From positions 1 to 20,000 of the forward strand of contig JAHBMJ010000740.1 of NCBI GenBank assembly GCA_018398765.1: 20,000 nucleotides of DNA, written 5' to 3'. Below the pieces are notes generated by a model. That model did no database searches. It was not told where the DNA came from and worked only from the letters and a program-made list of their open reading frames with translations. The position numbers and the translations under genes were made by a program. Shown piece after piece: positions 9,828 to 18,820 of the stretch (position 1 is the stretch's first letter; each line of letters starts with the position of its first letter). This stretch comes from Chromera velia. Taxonomy: Eukaryota > Sar > Chromeraceae.

Positions 9828-10673
9828 TGAGACAATGTGAGTCGTGTGTAATGGGAGGCTCCGGGAAATTGCTGAGACTTGGTCTCTTTCGAGCTGGTCG
9901 TCAGTTTCTGTGTCGATCTATATATTTGTCCTTGAGTTACCCTCTGGCTGACAAGGTCCGTTGGTGTGAGGAGGGCTTTTGCTGTAAATGCTGCTCTGAC
10001 AAGTCTCGACAGGGCTGTGGCTGGGAAGTGATGACGGTTACGTGGCTTCGATACCAAGCGATACAAGCACTCTTTCTGAGCGATACAAGCAGACTGTATA
10101 TTCATATACGCGTGCACGCGTGCATGCATGCATGCATTCATGCATGCGTGCATGCATGTGAATATAGATTATTTAAATATTAAAAAAAAAAAAACAAAAT
10201 TATTATATATATAGTACAAACATTAATAAATTAAGTTAAGTTTGCATGCTTTTTGTACTGCTTTTTTATTTTCGCGCGGTTTGCGCGCGAAAAGGTGTGC
10301 TCCGAGCTCACTGTATCTGCACGTACCGCTTCTTACTGTATCTACTCGGAGGGCAGTTCTGCAAGCCGGGCATGCCCATGACAAAACTATATATCAATAT
10401 GAGTCTGTAACTGCAACACACGTGGTCTCTATGCCTGCTCCTAGAAGTGTAACTGCAACAGTGAGTCAACTAACGAAGTGTTGCATTCACATTAGTATAT
10501 TAATAATGTACGTTTCAAATTTACTCCGAAACATCAGAAGATGCTGGCCTCGATCGATGGAAACGGCTTTCATCAAACTTCATCGTTCTCGTTCACACGA
10601 CTGTTCACATTTCGGTCTTGTCCATCTGAGGTGAACGGACCAGTTTCCTTGTCGCTCGACTTCGTTCTTCCCG
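9828..10673. promoter_or_regulatory. Shared divergent promoter region of two secreted-protein genes
   Basis: 846 bp separate the two ATGs. Inside are: GCGATACAAGCA at 10058-10069 and 10080-10091, with a weaker copy (TTCGATACCAAGC) just before; a roughly 70-bp imperfect palindrome of TGCATGCA/GTGCACGC words (10097-10166) bounded by TATATTCA and TGAATATA; an A-run and AT-rich block (10167-10240); and an inverted repeat of TTTTCGCGC (10269-10277 and 10285-10293) that matches the E2F core TTTSSCGC on both strands. Co-regulation of the two genes is inferred from geometry. Confidence 0.5.
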
Positions 10674-13535
10674 ATGAAATGGGGACTGTCCCTGCTGGCT
10701 CTTCTCCTTCTCGGAGAGCTGGCTCCCTCGCTAGCACTTTCTCCCTTGCTTAAGGCCGGGTGGCCGGTCTCAAAAATTGAAGTGGGCAGGTACACGTCAA
10801 GATAGACTTCGATTGGAATTCAACCTTGACATTGAATGCCGTCTACCGAATGTCTGCAGAACGCATACGATGTAGCCGGAACGGAGATTCGAGTCGCACC
10901 GCCTCTCAATCCGCAGCCTCAAGTTTCGGCAAGGCTCGCCGAGGTCAGCAAAAGGCCGCATGACATTCTCAACTCACAACAAATGCGAGACATTGGCACT
11001 TTCCGCTCTCTCAAAACGTTTTGCAGCTTGATGACAAGCGCGAAAAAATTGAGGAAAGGGGCATGAACTTGCTCGAGAGTAAGTGAGGATTTCAACTGCT
11101 TGAGATCGATGAATCGACAGAGAGCCGCATCCAGAACAGATCGAGCCTTCCCCCACTTCTGTGTGTCTTTGCAGTGGAGTTCGATGAGCAGGTCAGCGCA
11201 GATAGAGGGAAAGACGGGAACAAACAGTTCAGAGGCGGCCTTTCTTTGCTCCGACAGCCCTGCAAATACGTTTGCAGCTGAAGGTTGCCAACGAAGAGAT
11301 CACGAAGACAGTCTCAAAGTTGGTCGCACGGATAGAGAATGCATTCAAAGAACCCGAGAAAGAAGAGGCCGAAACTGAAGGGGAGGAAGCATCGACGGAG
11401 AAAAAGCCGACTCCCTTGGAAAGGTCGGTGATTGCACGAGTCTCATCAAGCTTCGACGCCAAAAAGCAGCACGAGTCTCATCTGCTCCACCGTTCCTCTG
11501 TCTTGAGCAGGGCCAGCAAGACTTTGATCCTCAAGAAGCTCCCCCAGTTTCGAGAGATTCACGAGCACAGGGCTGCAGCCTCCACAGGGCCTTCTCTACT
11601 CCAGATGAAGACCGAGGCCAACGCGCAGGTGAAAGCAGTGCAGTATGTCGTAGGGAGCGCCCTTCCTTCGTACGACGTTCCTGTCGGAATGATCAAAGTG
11701 AGCTGAATCCCGCTTTTTGATTTTTACAACATCGCATCTCGATTCCCATGCCATGAGTGTGGGATTCCCATGCATCTCGATTCCCAAACTTGCAGGTCGC
11801 AGCCCCAGAGAAGCCGGTGAGTTTTCAGGCTTCACAGCGAATGGACGACTCCTGCTTTTTGGGGCGACATCAAGTCTCCATGGTCTCCTGCTGCAGGCTC
11901 TTTCTTTGAAAAGCGATATCGACTTGGTCGGTTTCCAGTCCATTGAAGGGTTGCCCCGGTCTTGTCTGTGCATGGTGGCGCGATTGCCTCATTTTTTGGT
12001 TGATGCCCTTGCCTCCATCTGCAGGCGTTCTACCAGCGCCACTACGAAGAGATTGAGCTGCTTCGCCAGTTGCGGGCAGAGCTTCGGCGAGTGACTCAAA
12101 CGACGCTTTATGGTATGTTGCTTTTTTAGAAAAACATCAATGTTTCGCTCGTCAGTCCCTTGAAAAACCTTGTCCATCCTTGTGATGCAGAATTGGGACG
12201 CGTCGGTGAAATAGAGACCATGTCGTACGACCTCACGCAGAAGGAGAAAGATGTCAGTGCTGCATCTACGAAGCGACGCTCTTTTGAAGTTTGTTCTTGC
12301 AAAGCTGGAAAAAGTGGTTCCGATCTTGTGTCTGCAGAACTTGCTCGACTACATTCGCTTCCAGCTGACCAAAACCGAGAACGCGGGCAAAAAGTCTCCT
12401 TCTCTCGCAGACGAGGCTGATTGGAAAGTGCAACGCTTTCGAGAACTGGATCAGCAGCACGCTCCCTCAGCAGACCTGGAGGAAAAACGCCAGCAGGAGG
12501 CTGAGAAGGCGTTCGAGGAAGAGAAGCAAGAAGCAGCAGGAATTCCAGGGGCAGCTGCGGAATCAGAGGAGGAGCCTCCGGAGTACCAGGCGGACGAGGT
12601 GAAACCTCCTGATGAGTCTGAAGAAGCCCAAGCAGCCTCTGGAGACAAGCTGGAGCTTGGAAGTTCTGACGAAGCCGACGATGGCATCCTGTCGACATTC
12701 CGACAGGTGACTTTTCCGCGCGGATCGACGGCCAAAATTGTAGACCTCCGTCAAGACAAGTGCTGAATCCTTCGTGCAGGAGAACAAGAAGGGAATGGCT
12801 TTGATTCAGACAAAGTCAGAACACCACGCTCCTCATCCAGTTGAAGTTGCTGGAGAGGCTGCTCTGGCGAATAAGATGGCAAAGATGTACGGGTGGGTCA
12901 TGGCCTTTGAGATGCCTCCATGGAGGAAAGGCAGTTAGTTCACTGTTGTATTGACTCTCCACGCAGAAAGAACAAGCAGCTCACGTTCCGGCTGAACGCC
13001 ACAGGGAGCTATCCTGACATCGCAGAGCTCGTCAACGATCAGATGCGGAGAACCGATGATGCTGAGAATCTGATCCGAGCAAAGTTTCTCGACATGGTTG
13101 TCCGACTTTCAAAGGCTCAGACTGAGATGGTGGTGAATGCACTGCACTCGGCTACAAATGCCATTCTCTCTAAGATGGCAAGCCGCATTGAAAATGCCAA
13201 GGAGGAGGAAGCCGCACGAAAGCTCTCTCCCGGAGGCACCCGTTACGCTCGAACTGCCCTTTTCGAGCCCAACATCGACGACCTGAACGATTACATCAAG
13301 TCGGTCCAGTTTTTTGTATGCCTCCTCCGCCCGAGGCAGAATGATCTCATTTGAGGTTGACTTCAACCGCGCTGACGAGCCCTCTGTTTGTACCCACTTT
13401 GTTCAGGTTCAACGCCGCGAAGTATGTCGACAAGTTTGCTCATACCGTGTGAAAATCGGTTGCAAACGCGTCAAGTACGACAGAAACACCAACACGACTG
13501 AATATGAACACAGGAAATATGCAGTAGGACCCTAG
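10674..13535 (+). CDS. Secreted acidic coiled-coil protein, about 11 exons, last junction uncertain
   Basis: Exons joined by hand: 10674-10766, 10860-10943, 11027-11078, 11175-11191, 11278-11697, 12025-12112, 12191-12252, 12338-12706, 12780-12892, 12967-13315, and a last exon from 13407. The first ten give 549 codons with matching phases and GT-AG borders. The N-terminus MKWGLSLLALLLLGELAPSL is a signal peptide. Residues 60-330 are mainly charged helix, and residues about 310-390 are very acidic (EEEPPEY, DEADDG). Residues about 96-103 (SKLVARIEN) recur near 501-509 (SKMASRIEN), suggesting an internal duplication. The first 549 residues have no cysteine. At the last junction the strict phase gives a Cys/Arg-rich tail to 13535, while the other frame gives FNAAKYVDKFAHTV ending at 13452, which looks more natural. 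A one-base homopolymer error or an unusual donor may be involved. No family was recognised. Confidence 0.75.
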
Positions 13536-13896
13536 TTGTGGCCAAGAGGAGAAAGTCTAAAACTCAGAGTCTTAAAAACTTGAGCACATAACATATGGTT
13601 GCTTGAAACCATTAATTGTTGCCAAGTTATACACAAAAATGAAAAAACAAAATAAAGAAGACATATAATAATTTAAATTTATATTCGTCCAGAACCATAT
13701 TCGTTCGGGATAAGTGATAAATGATTTAATGGTGATGAGTTAGTTAATTTAGTTCGATCATGACCCCACAGAGAACTAATTAAGTGACTAAACTAATTAC
13801 TAAAGAGATTTAACTAACGTTTCAAGTTGTACTTCCCGCCCATGAATCCGGGCCATGATCTCTCTTAGAATGTCTCTCTCTCCCCCGCCCATGATA
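13536..13896. other. Intergenic, AT-rich 3' flank
   Basis: AT-rich DNA downstream of the secreted-protein gene, with an AATAAA-like word near 13651 that could serve polyadenylation. TTAATTAA-type words are frequent from 13730 to 13800. No gene seen. Confidence 0.45.
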
Positions 13897-14203
13897 GAGT
13901 GAGGAGGGATGGATGGAGTGATGGAGTGATGAGGGATCGATGGGTGGATGGAGTGATGGAGTGAGTGAGGGATGGATGGATAGATAAATTGATAGATGGA
14001 GTGAGTGAAGGATGGATGGATGGAGTGATAGAGTGAGGGATGGATTGATGGAGTGAGTGAAGGATAGATTGTGGAGTGAGTGAGGGTCCACACAGAGGGA
14101 TAGATGGATGGAGTGATTGAGTGATGAGGGATGCATGGGTGGATGGATTGAGGGAGTGACTAAGGGAATCCGATGGATAGATAGATGGATTAATGGATAG
14201 ATC
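13897..14203. repeat. GGAT/GAGT minisatellite, about 300 bp
   Basis: Degenerate tandem units are built from GGATGGATGGAGTGAT, GAGTGAGTGAGGGAT and GATAGAT words on the plus strand. On the minus strand it reads as His/Pro/Ser/Ile repeats, which is a composition artefact with no start context or domain. Non-coding satellite DNA is the best reading. Confidence 0.85.
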
Positions 14204-14280
14204 TCGTCTCCTTTTATCTCTTCTTCTGCTTTCTTCTCTTTTCTTCCCACTACCATCCTACTACCTTCTTTTCTTTTCAT

Positions 14281-14384
14281 GGCAGGCAGCAGGCCCCAGC
14301 ACAAGCTGCACCGGCAGGAGGGAGTGGTCTTTTCGGACACCAGGCAGGCAGCAAGTGCCAGTGCAAGCTGTACTAGCAGGAAGA
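14281..14384. repeat. Two diverged copies of a 40-bp CAGG-rich unit
   Basis: GGCAGGCAGCAGGCCCCAGC at 14281 and GGCAGGCAGCAAGTGCCAGT at 14343 begin two related units. Each continues with (A/G)CAAGCTG(C/T)AC and then GCAGGA, at a period of about 62 bp. This is an old tandem duplication with no coding sense. Confidence 0.6.
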
Positions 14385-14699
14385 TAGTTCCGTCATCATA
14401 ATTGAAGTAGCACATGTGTCTTTCGACAGTTATGATCTTCTCGTCTTATAGAGAGTTCGATTCAATGCAAGACAGTGTTGCTAGGCGCAGGCTATTAAAA
14501 AAAACTTTGAATTTTATTGGGTGTTTTTTTTTCCTTTTTTTTTAGAGTTTTTTTTTTTTTTTTAGAGTTTTGATGTTGATGCCTAGGTTGATGCTAGGGA
14601 CCTAGTCTTTACCTCCTATTCACTATAGCTTCTTCAAAAACTTTAAGAACAATTATAGGACAATTGAAAGGAAATGAATTAATCGAATATGCTTTATTG

Positions 14700-14810
14700 A
14701 TTGAGCAACAAGTCTGAGCAACAAGTCTGAGCTGTTCATTCAAAGAGCTTCGAACCGCAGTCTTCACTCTTGCGCGCCGAACCCGAGGTTAAGCCCCTAC
14801 TGAACCATGT
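14700..14810 (-). repeat. tRNA-like segment, possible SINE head
   Basis: On the minus strand TGGTTCAGTAGG (14807-14796) matches a tRNA A box and GGTTCGAAGC (14756-14747) matches a B box. The A-to-B start spacing is about 51 bases, within the usual RNA polymerase III promoter range. The D-arm pairs (GGTT/AACC), but the anticodon and T stems do not close well, so this is not a functional tRNA. The segment is followed by a tandem duplication of GAGCAACAAGTCT (about 14703-14728). A tRNA-derived SINE fragment or tRNA pseudogene is the likely explanation. Confidence 0.4.
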
Positions 14811-15633
14811 ACTTGCAGGTTCTCAGTGACCTTCTCACTCTGAGACCATCACTCATGGCATAATTATAATATGAAAACAAAATTGTGATATCCGACCGTA
14901 TTGCACAAGCAGAAATTCACCCAAAAGAAAACCCAGGCTGTTCAGTCAATCAAACAAAGGCAGAAAAGCATTCATTTCCTAGGTTGTTTCTTTTTCATTC
15001 AGGGAGAAGGATGTCATAGTGATCGTTGCCCCCCTCATCCGCCCTCCACCACAGGTCATTTTAAAATCTTGGTCAGGTCACTTTAAAACCTTGGTTTCGC
15101 CGTACGTCACGTTCGCCTCCCCCGGCCCCCCTTCTGCATTTCACCACCCCGTAGCAAAAATCTTTTACTGCGCCGCCCCAAATGTATGATGATATTTAGG
15201 CATAGTTTAGAAAGGGGGGCACCCGGGAGCCACCCCCGGTTCACTTTTGGACCACCCGGTACCACCCAGGGGCCTAGTAAGCTACTTATGCCCCCGCCTA
15301 GTTTTTTTTTAACTTTAAACAGCATGCCCCGCCCGCTTTCTGAGCCTTTTTCTGGCTGAGCTCTTTACGGGTATCCGGCTTTTTACTCTTTTCTTTCTTT
15401 TTCCTCCTCTACCCCTCTTCCTTCTTGAATGACCTGTGTGAGCTCTTGTTCAGATGTTGTTAAGGTGTTGTCTACATGTTGCGAAGAATGTTGCATAGTG
15501 TACGTTGCTTAAAAAACAACGATTGTTGCGTCAATATATATATTTTTTAAAAAAATATCAGCACTGTATATTAAACAACTTTATTTTCTTCTTTTTATTT
15601 TTTATTTTTTCTAGAGTGCAAAGCCTAGGATTT
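14811..15633. other. Gene-free intergenic DNA with minor repeats
   Basis: A 20-bp near-perfect direct repeat occurs at 15053-15072 and 15075-15094 (core AGGTCA-TTTAAAA-CTTGG). The stretch 15115-15300 is markedly C-rich on the plus strand (runs of CCCCC, GGCACCCGGG, CCACCCGG), bounded by AT-rich DNA. Several CTAGGC/GCCTAG words occur. No coding region was recognised. Confidence 0.5.
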
Positions 15634-15896
15634 GTTGAATGCTAGGCGACGCACAGTGGTAAAAAAAAAAAAAAAAGAATAGACATGTCGAGATTTTTTT
15701 TTTCTTTTTTTTTTTTTTTAGTCTAATGGTTAAAGGTCCAAGCAAACTTAGCAAAGGTAGGTTTTGTAGTTAGATGTGTTTTTGTTATATGTTTGGCACT
15801 TCTAATAAAATAATAGAAAAAAAAATAAAAAAGATTAGGCTTCTTCAAATTTTTTTTTTCTTTTTTTTTATCACTGTGCGTCGCCTAGGTTGAATG
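15634..15896. mobile_element. hAT-like MITE with 8-bp target-site duplication
   Basis: The element spans 15642-15888 (247 bp). Its ends are exact 17-bp inverted repeats, CTAGGCGACGCACAGTG (15642-15658) and CACTGTGCGTCGCCTAG (15872-15888). With one mismatch they extend through TAAAAAAAAA to about 28 bp. GTTGAATG is present directly outside both ends (15634-15641 and 15889-15896), a perfect 8-bp target duplication as made by hAT-superfamily transposases. The interior is A/T homopolymer-rich with no transposase, so the element is non-autonomous. The perfect ends suggest a fairly recent insertion. Superfamily is inferred from the duplication length. Confidence 0.85.
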
Positions 15897-16300
15897 ACGA
15901 TCCGGTTACTCTGATTCCGGTAGTTTAAGGGAATTATAAGGGAATTTCTCCCTCTTACTTCCTCTTTGGGATATTTAGACACTGAGTCATCACAATTCAT
16001 CACTGTTTTCTGTCTATCGTAGTGTCTGTCTGGTTTCTTCCGTCAAGCTTGTCTGGCGACCTGTTCCGCCTTTCAAGCTTGAGCATGTGTGGAATAATTT
16101 GTGACGATCCTCGGCGATTCCTCGCACATGCAGGTCGGATAGATGAACATGCATGCAGTGCTCTGCCTTCTCTGTCACTCTTTTGTCTTGAAATCCTCGA
16201 TCCATCCTAAGATCCATCGGATCAATTGGAAAGCATGCACACGTAGGCGCGCAAACATGTACTCACATGCCGACTGCCAGCAAACTCCTCCCCACCATCT
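15897..16300. other. Intergenic 3' flank of the dioxygenase gene
   Basis: No gene was seen; short open frames lack any family signal. It contains scattered TGCATGC words (around 16150) and probably the 3' UTR of the minus-strand gene that stops at 16301. Confidence 0.5.
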
Positions 16301-16885
16301 CTACCGCCCGTTGGAAGCCCGACGAGGGGGGACCAGCGTCTCGCTGACGAACCCCGGATACTCACAAGGCTTCGGGGGGCACCACCCCTTCCCTTTGTAC
16401 TCATCAGGAGCTTGCCCACCGCCGCTCTCGTACGGCAAAAACACCCCATAATCTCTGTCGTGGGTGTACGACAGGCACCGCGGATCGGGGGGTGCCGACT
16501 CTTCCCAGTAGTCCGGGTCGTTGTACTCCTCGGACCGCCTGTAGAGGGACGACCGCGTCCAGACAATCAGGTTGATGCGCTCACCGTCCTCAATGTCTTG
16601 AGCCCCATGACGGCGCCTGCCCAAGTGAATCACGCACACCCCCGGACGATGGTGGAGGCTGACGGAGTGTTGTCTGTGCTCAGGGGCTCCCATGCCCCCG
16701 CAGACAACCAGATGTCCCCCCTTGAAATCTTTTCCCAGACAAATATTAAAAGTCACATCCGAGTCGTCGGTGTGCACATCCAAACCGAGGTCCTCGCCCT
16801 TCTTGTACCTCACAGTGAAGCAGTGGTGCCCGTCGATGCCGTGGCCCTCGAGCGGAAAGAACGCCTCTGCGAGAGGCTTGAGAAT

Positions 16886-16961
<76 letters not shown>

Positions 16962-18820
16962 ACACACTCATCAAGGCCTTCTTTGCTCTACATGGAAACC
17001 AACAAATGGAACACTCAGCTACGGAGCCTATCCACTCGTCAATAAGCCACCCAGCAACCAAACGCTGAAAGGAATTTTGCTATCCATTCACGGACCCAGC
17101 CTCCCATCCATCAATCCATCCACCCATCAATTAGTCACTCAAGCAACCAGCACATGAGGGCAATGATCAATTTGTCAGTTGGGGCTGTTCCTTTTTCGAA
17201 GCGGTCTCTCACGAATTTCTGCAGGTGTTCCCTCCCTCAGCACTTACCACAAACCGACAACAAACAAACAAATCCAGAGACTCTGTCCTTCATGCCGTCG
17301 ACTGCCTACCCATGTGTATGTGAGAGGTGTGTCGGTTGGTCTTTCCTTCTTTCGTACCTACCTACTTCCTTTTTTCCTTCTTTCCTTCCTTCGTTCTCCC
17401 ATCTTTCTTTCCTTCTTTCTTTCTTTCTTTCTTTCTTTTTTCTTTTCTTTCTTTCAAATATTAATGACACGCCTCCATCATTCTTCTGCTGACTGCACAG
17501 ATGACTTCTCCCACTGTTGTCCGAGCGTCCGTTCTCTATTCCCTTGCTTGCTTGCTTTCATTCTGTCCTCCCTCTCGTGTGTGTGCTCTGCCTCTGACCT
17601 TTCTTTTGTATGCCTGATTCGTTTTCTTTCTTCTCGCTTTTCTGTCGTCTCGGTGTGAGTTTCTCTGTCTGCCTGCCTGTCTATCTGTCTGCCTCAGTGT
17701 CTCTGTCTCGGCCTGTGGGATTGTCTAAGGAAGTCGAGGAAAGCACCCTCTCGCTATAGGGATAGTACACTTTTCTTTCATTTGGTACGTTCCTCTGCGA
17801 TCCCATGCCCCCTTGCCTCCTCTTGCTCCTCTTTCCCTTCCCGACTTCCCCGCCCATGAAACTGACCTCCTCTCTGAGTGCAAGCACGAAGGGTGTCATG
17901 CCGATGTCGTCAAGGATGAGACCGTAGGAGTTCATCGAGTTCGGTCTGTGTGCGGGCAGGTTGGAGGCAGCAAACGCATCGACTTCCTCAAGCAGCGCTC
18001 CTGTCAGAGCGTCAGACAGAAACGGAAAAGTGAAAACAGCTTCGGGCACTTCTGCGTTGAAAAGCCGCCCCTTTTCCCGTTCCCACACTGCCCCCTTTTC
18101 GCCCTCTTTTGCCCCCTGAAAAGCCTTCCAAGATTTCCAAAAGTCGGGATGGAACCATTCTTCCTTCCACGCCGCGGGGCGTTGGAAGAGCATCCGGTGC
18201 TTGCATTGCGCCCCATAGGCGCTGATCACTCGTTTTTTCTCCGTCTCTCGGTGCTCGGATGCACTCATGTTGAAGGTGAAGCTTTGAGGCAGGTCTTTTG
18301 TCTTTATTCCCGTGAACTCAAGAGGGGAACAGAGGAACGTACGCACTGCCTCGAGAACAGACAGCAAAGTGCCTGGGGTGTTCCCTTGCTTCTCCGACAA
18401 TGCCGTGTAGAAGCATGCAGGCAAAAACCCCAGATCAGTCACGAACGCGTGCGTGATCGGACTGCACACCCGCACCTCGGGCACAACTTGGGGCCATTTG
18501 TTCGAAACCTTCAAGCCCACTTGATACACCCCCGAGTAAGCCGTACCCTCAACTCCGCGAATGTCCGCAAAAACCTCAAACGGTCCCTCTGCCATGTTTC
18601 TGTTCGGAACCAGATGCTCATCATCAAGCACCTGTTTAGCAGGCGAAACGTCTGAGATACAGAGTACAAAAGAAGGCAGGCCATTTTGACGAAAGCATGT
18701 CAACTCATTTCGAAGAGCTGCGATTGCCTCGGCACCCTTGCCCTCCGGATGTTGCTCTTCGAAGACGGGCGGCTGGAACATGTACCGCGAATTACAACAT
18801 CCACACGTTCCTTCTGACAT
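16301..18820 (-). CDS. UBC-like domain fused to OGFOD2-type 2-oxoglutarate/Fe(II) dioxygenase, 512 residues
   Basis: Two exons on the minus strand, 18820-17867 and 16885-16301, are joined in phase 0 (GAG GAG | ATT CTC) and end at TAG. The start ATG (18820-18818, MSEGTCGCC) is the first in frame. Residues about 33-170 resemble an E2/UBC fold: ADIRGVEGTAYSGVYQVGLK, a WPQVVPEV proline segment, and Cys136 near the place of an E2 active cysteine. Residues about 255-435 are a 2-oxoglutarate oxygenase of the OGFOD2/PKHD type: RPNSMNSYG, VRYKKGED, HTDDSD (His356, Asp358), LGRRRHGA (His411) and GERINLIVW (Arg421), which complete the iron and 2-oxoglutarate ligands. The Cys-, Tyr- and Gly-rich tail (about 436-512) is unassigned. 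There is no signal peptide, so it is probably intracellular. Protein hydroxylation is inferred; the substrate is unknown. Whether the E2-like part conjugates ubiquitin is doubtful, because the HPN-type motif is not evident. Confidence 0.88.
16889..16966. repeat. (CA)n microsatellite abutting the 3' splice site
   Basis: On the minus strand the intron ends as (TG)n running directly into TGCAG, leaving no pyrimidine tract between repeat and acceptor. About 75 bp of CA with few interruptions. Minus-strand frames reading Val-Cys repeats through it are artefacts. Confidence 0.9.
17341..17455. repeat. (CTTT)n/(CTTC)n pyrimidine repeat in the dioxygenase intron
   Basis: Pyrimidine-rich tetranucleotide repeat in the middle of the single intron (16886-17866, 981 bp). 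On the transcribed (minus) strand it is a polypurine AAAG/GAAG tract. Not coding. Confidence 0.85.

Noticed and set aside
13800-14415. Minus-strand frames with His-Pro-Ser-Ile repeats resembling a repetitive protein
   Set aside because: They are reading of the GGAT/GAGT minisatellite in two overlapping frames, with no signal peptide, domain or splice context.
14740-14815. Functional tRNA gene on the minus strand
   Set aside because: A and B boxes are present, but the acceptor, anticodon and T stems do not pair, so a working tRNA is unlikely.
16746-17061. Val-Cys repeat frames on the minus strand and Thr-His frames on the plus strand
   Set aside because: Artefacts of the (CA)n microsatellite at the end of the dioxygenase intron.
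17813-18655. 280-codon plus-strand open frame
   Set aside because: Antisense shadow of the first dioxygenase exon, whose minus-strand frame holds recognisable UBC-like and oxygenase motifs.
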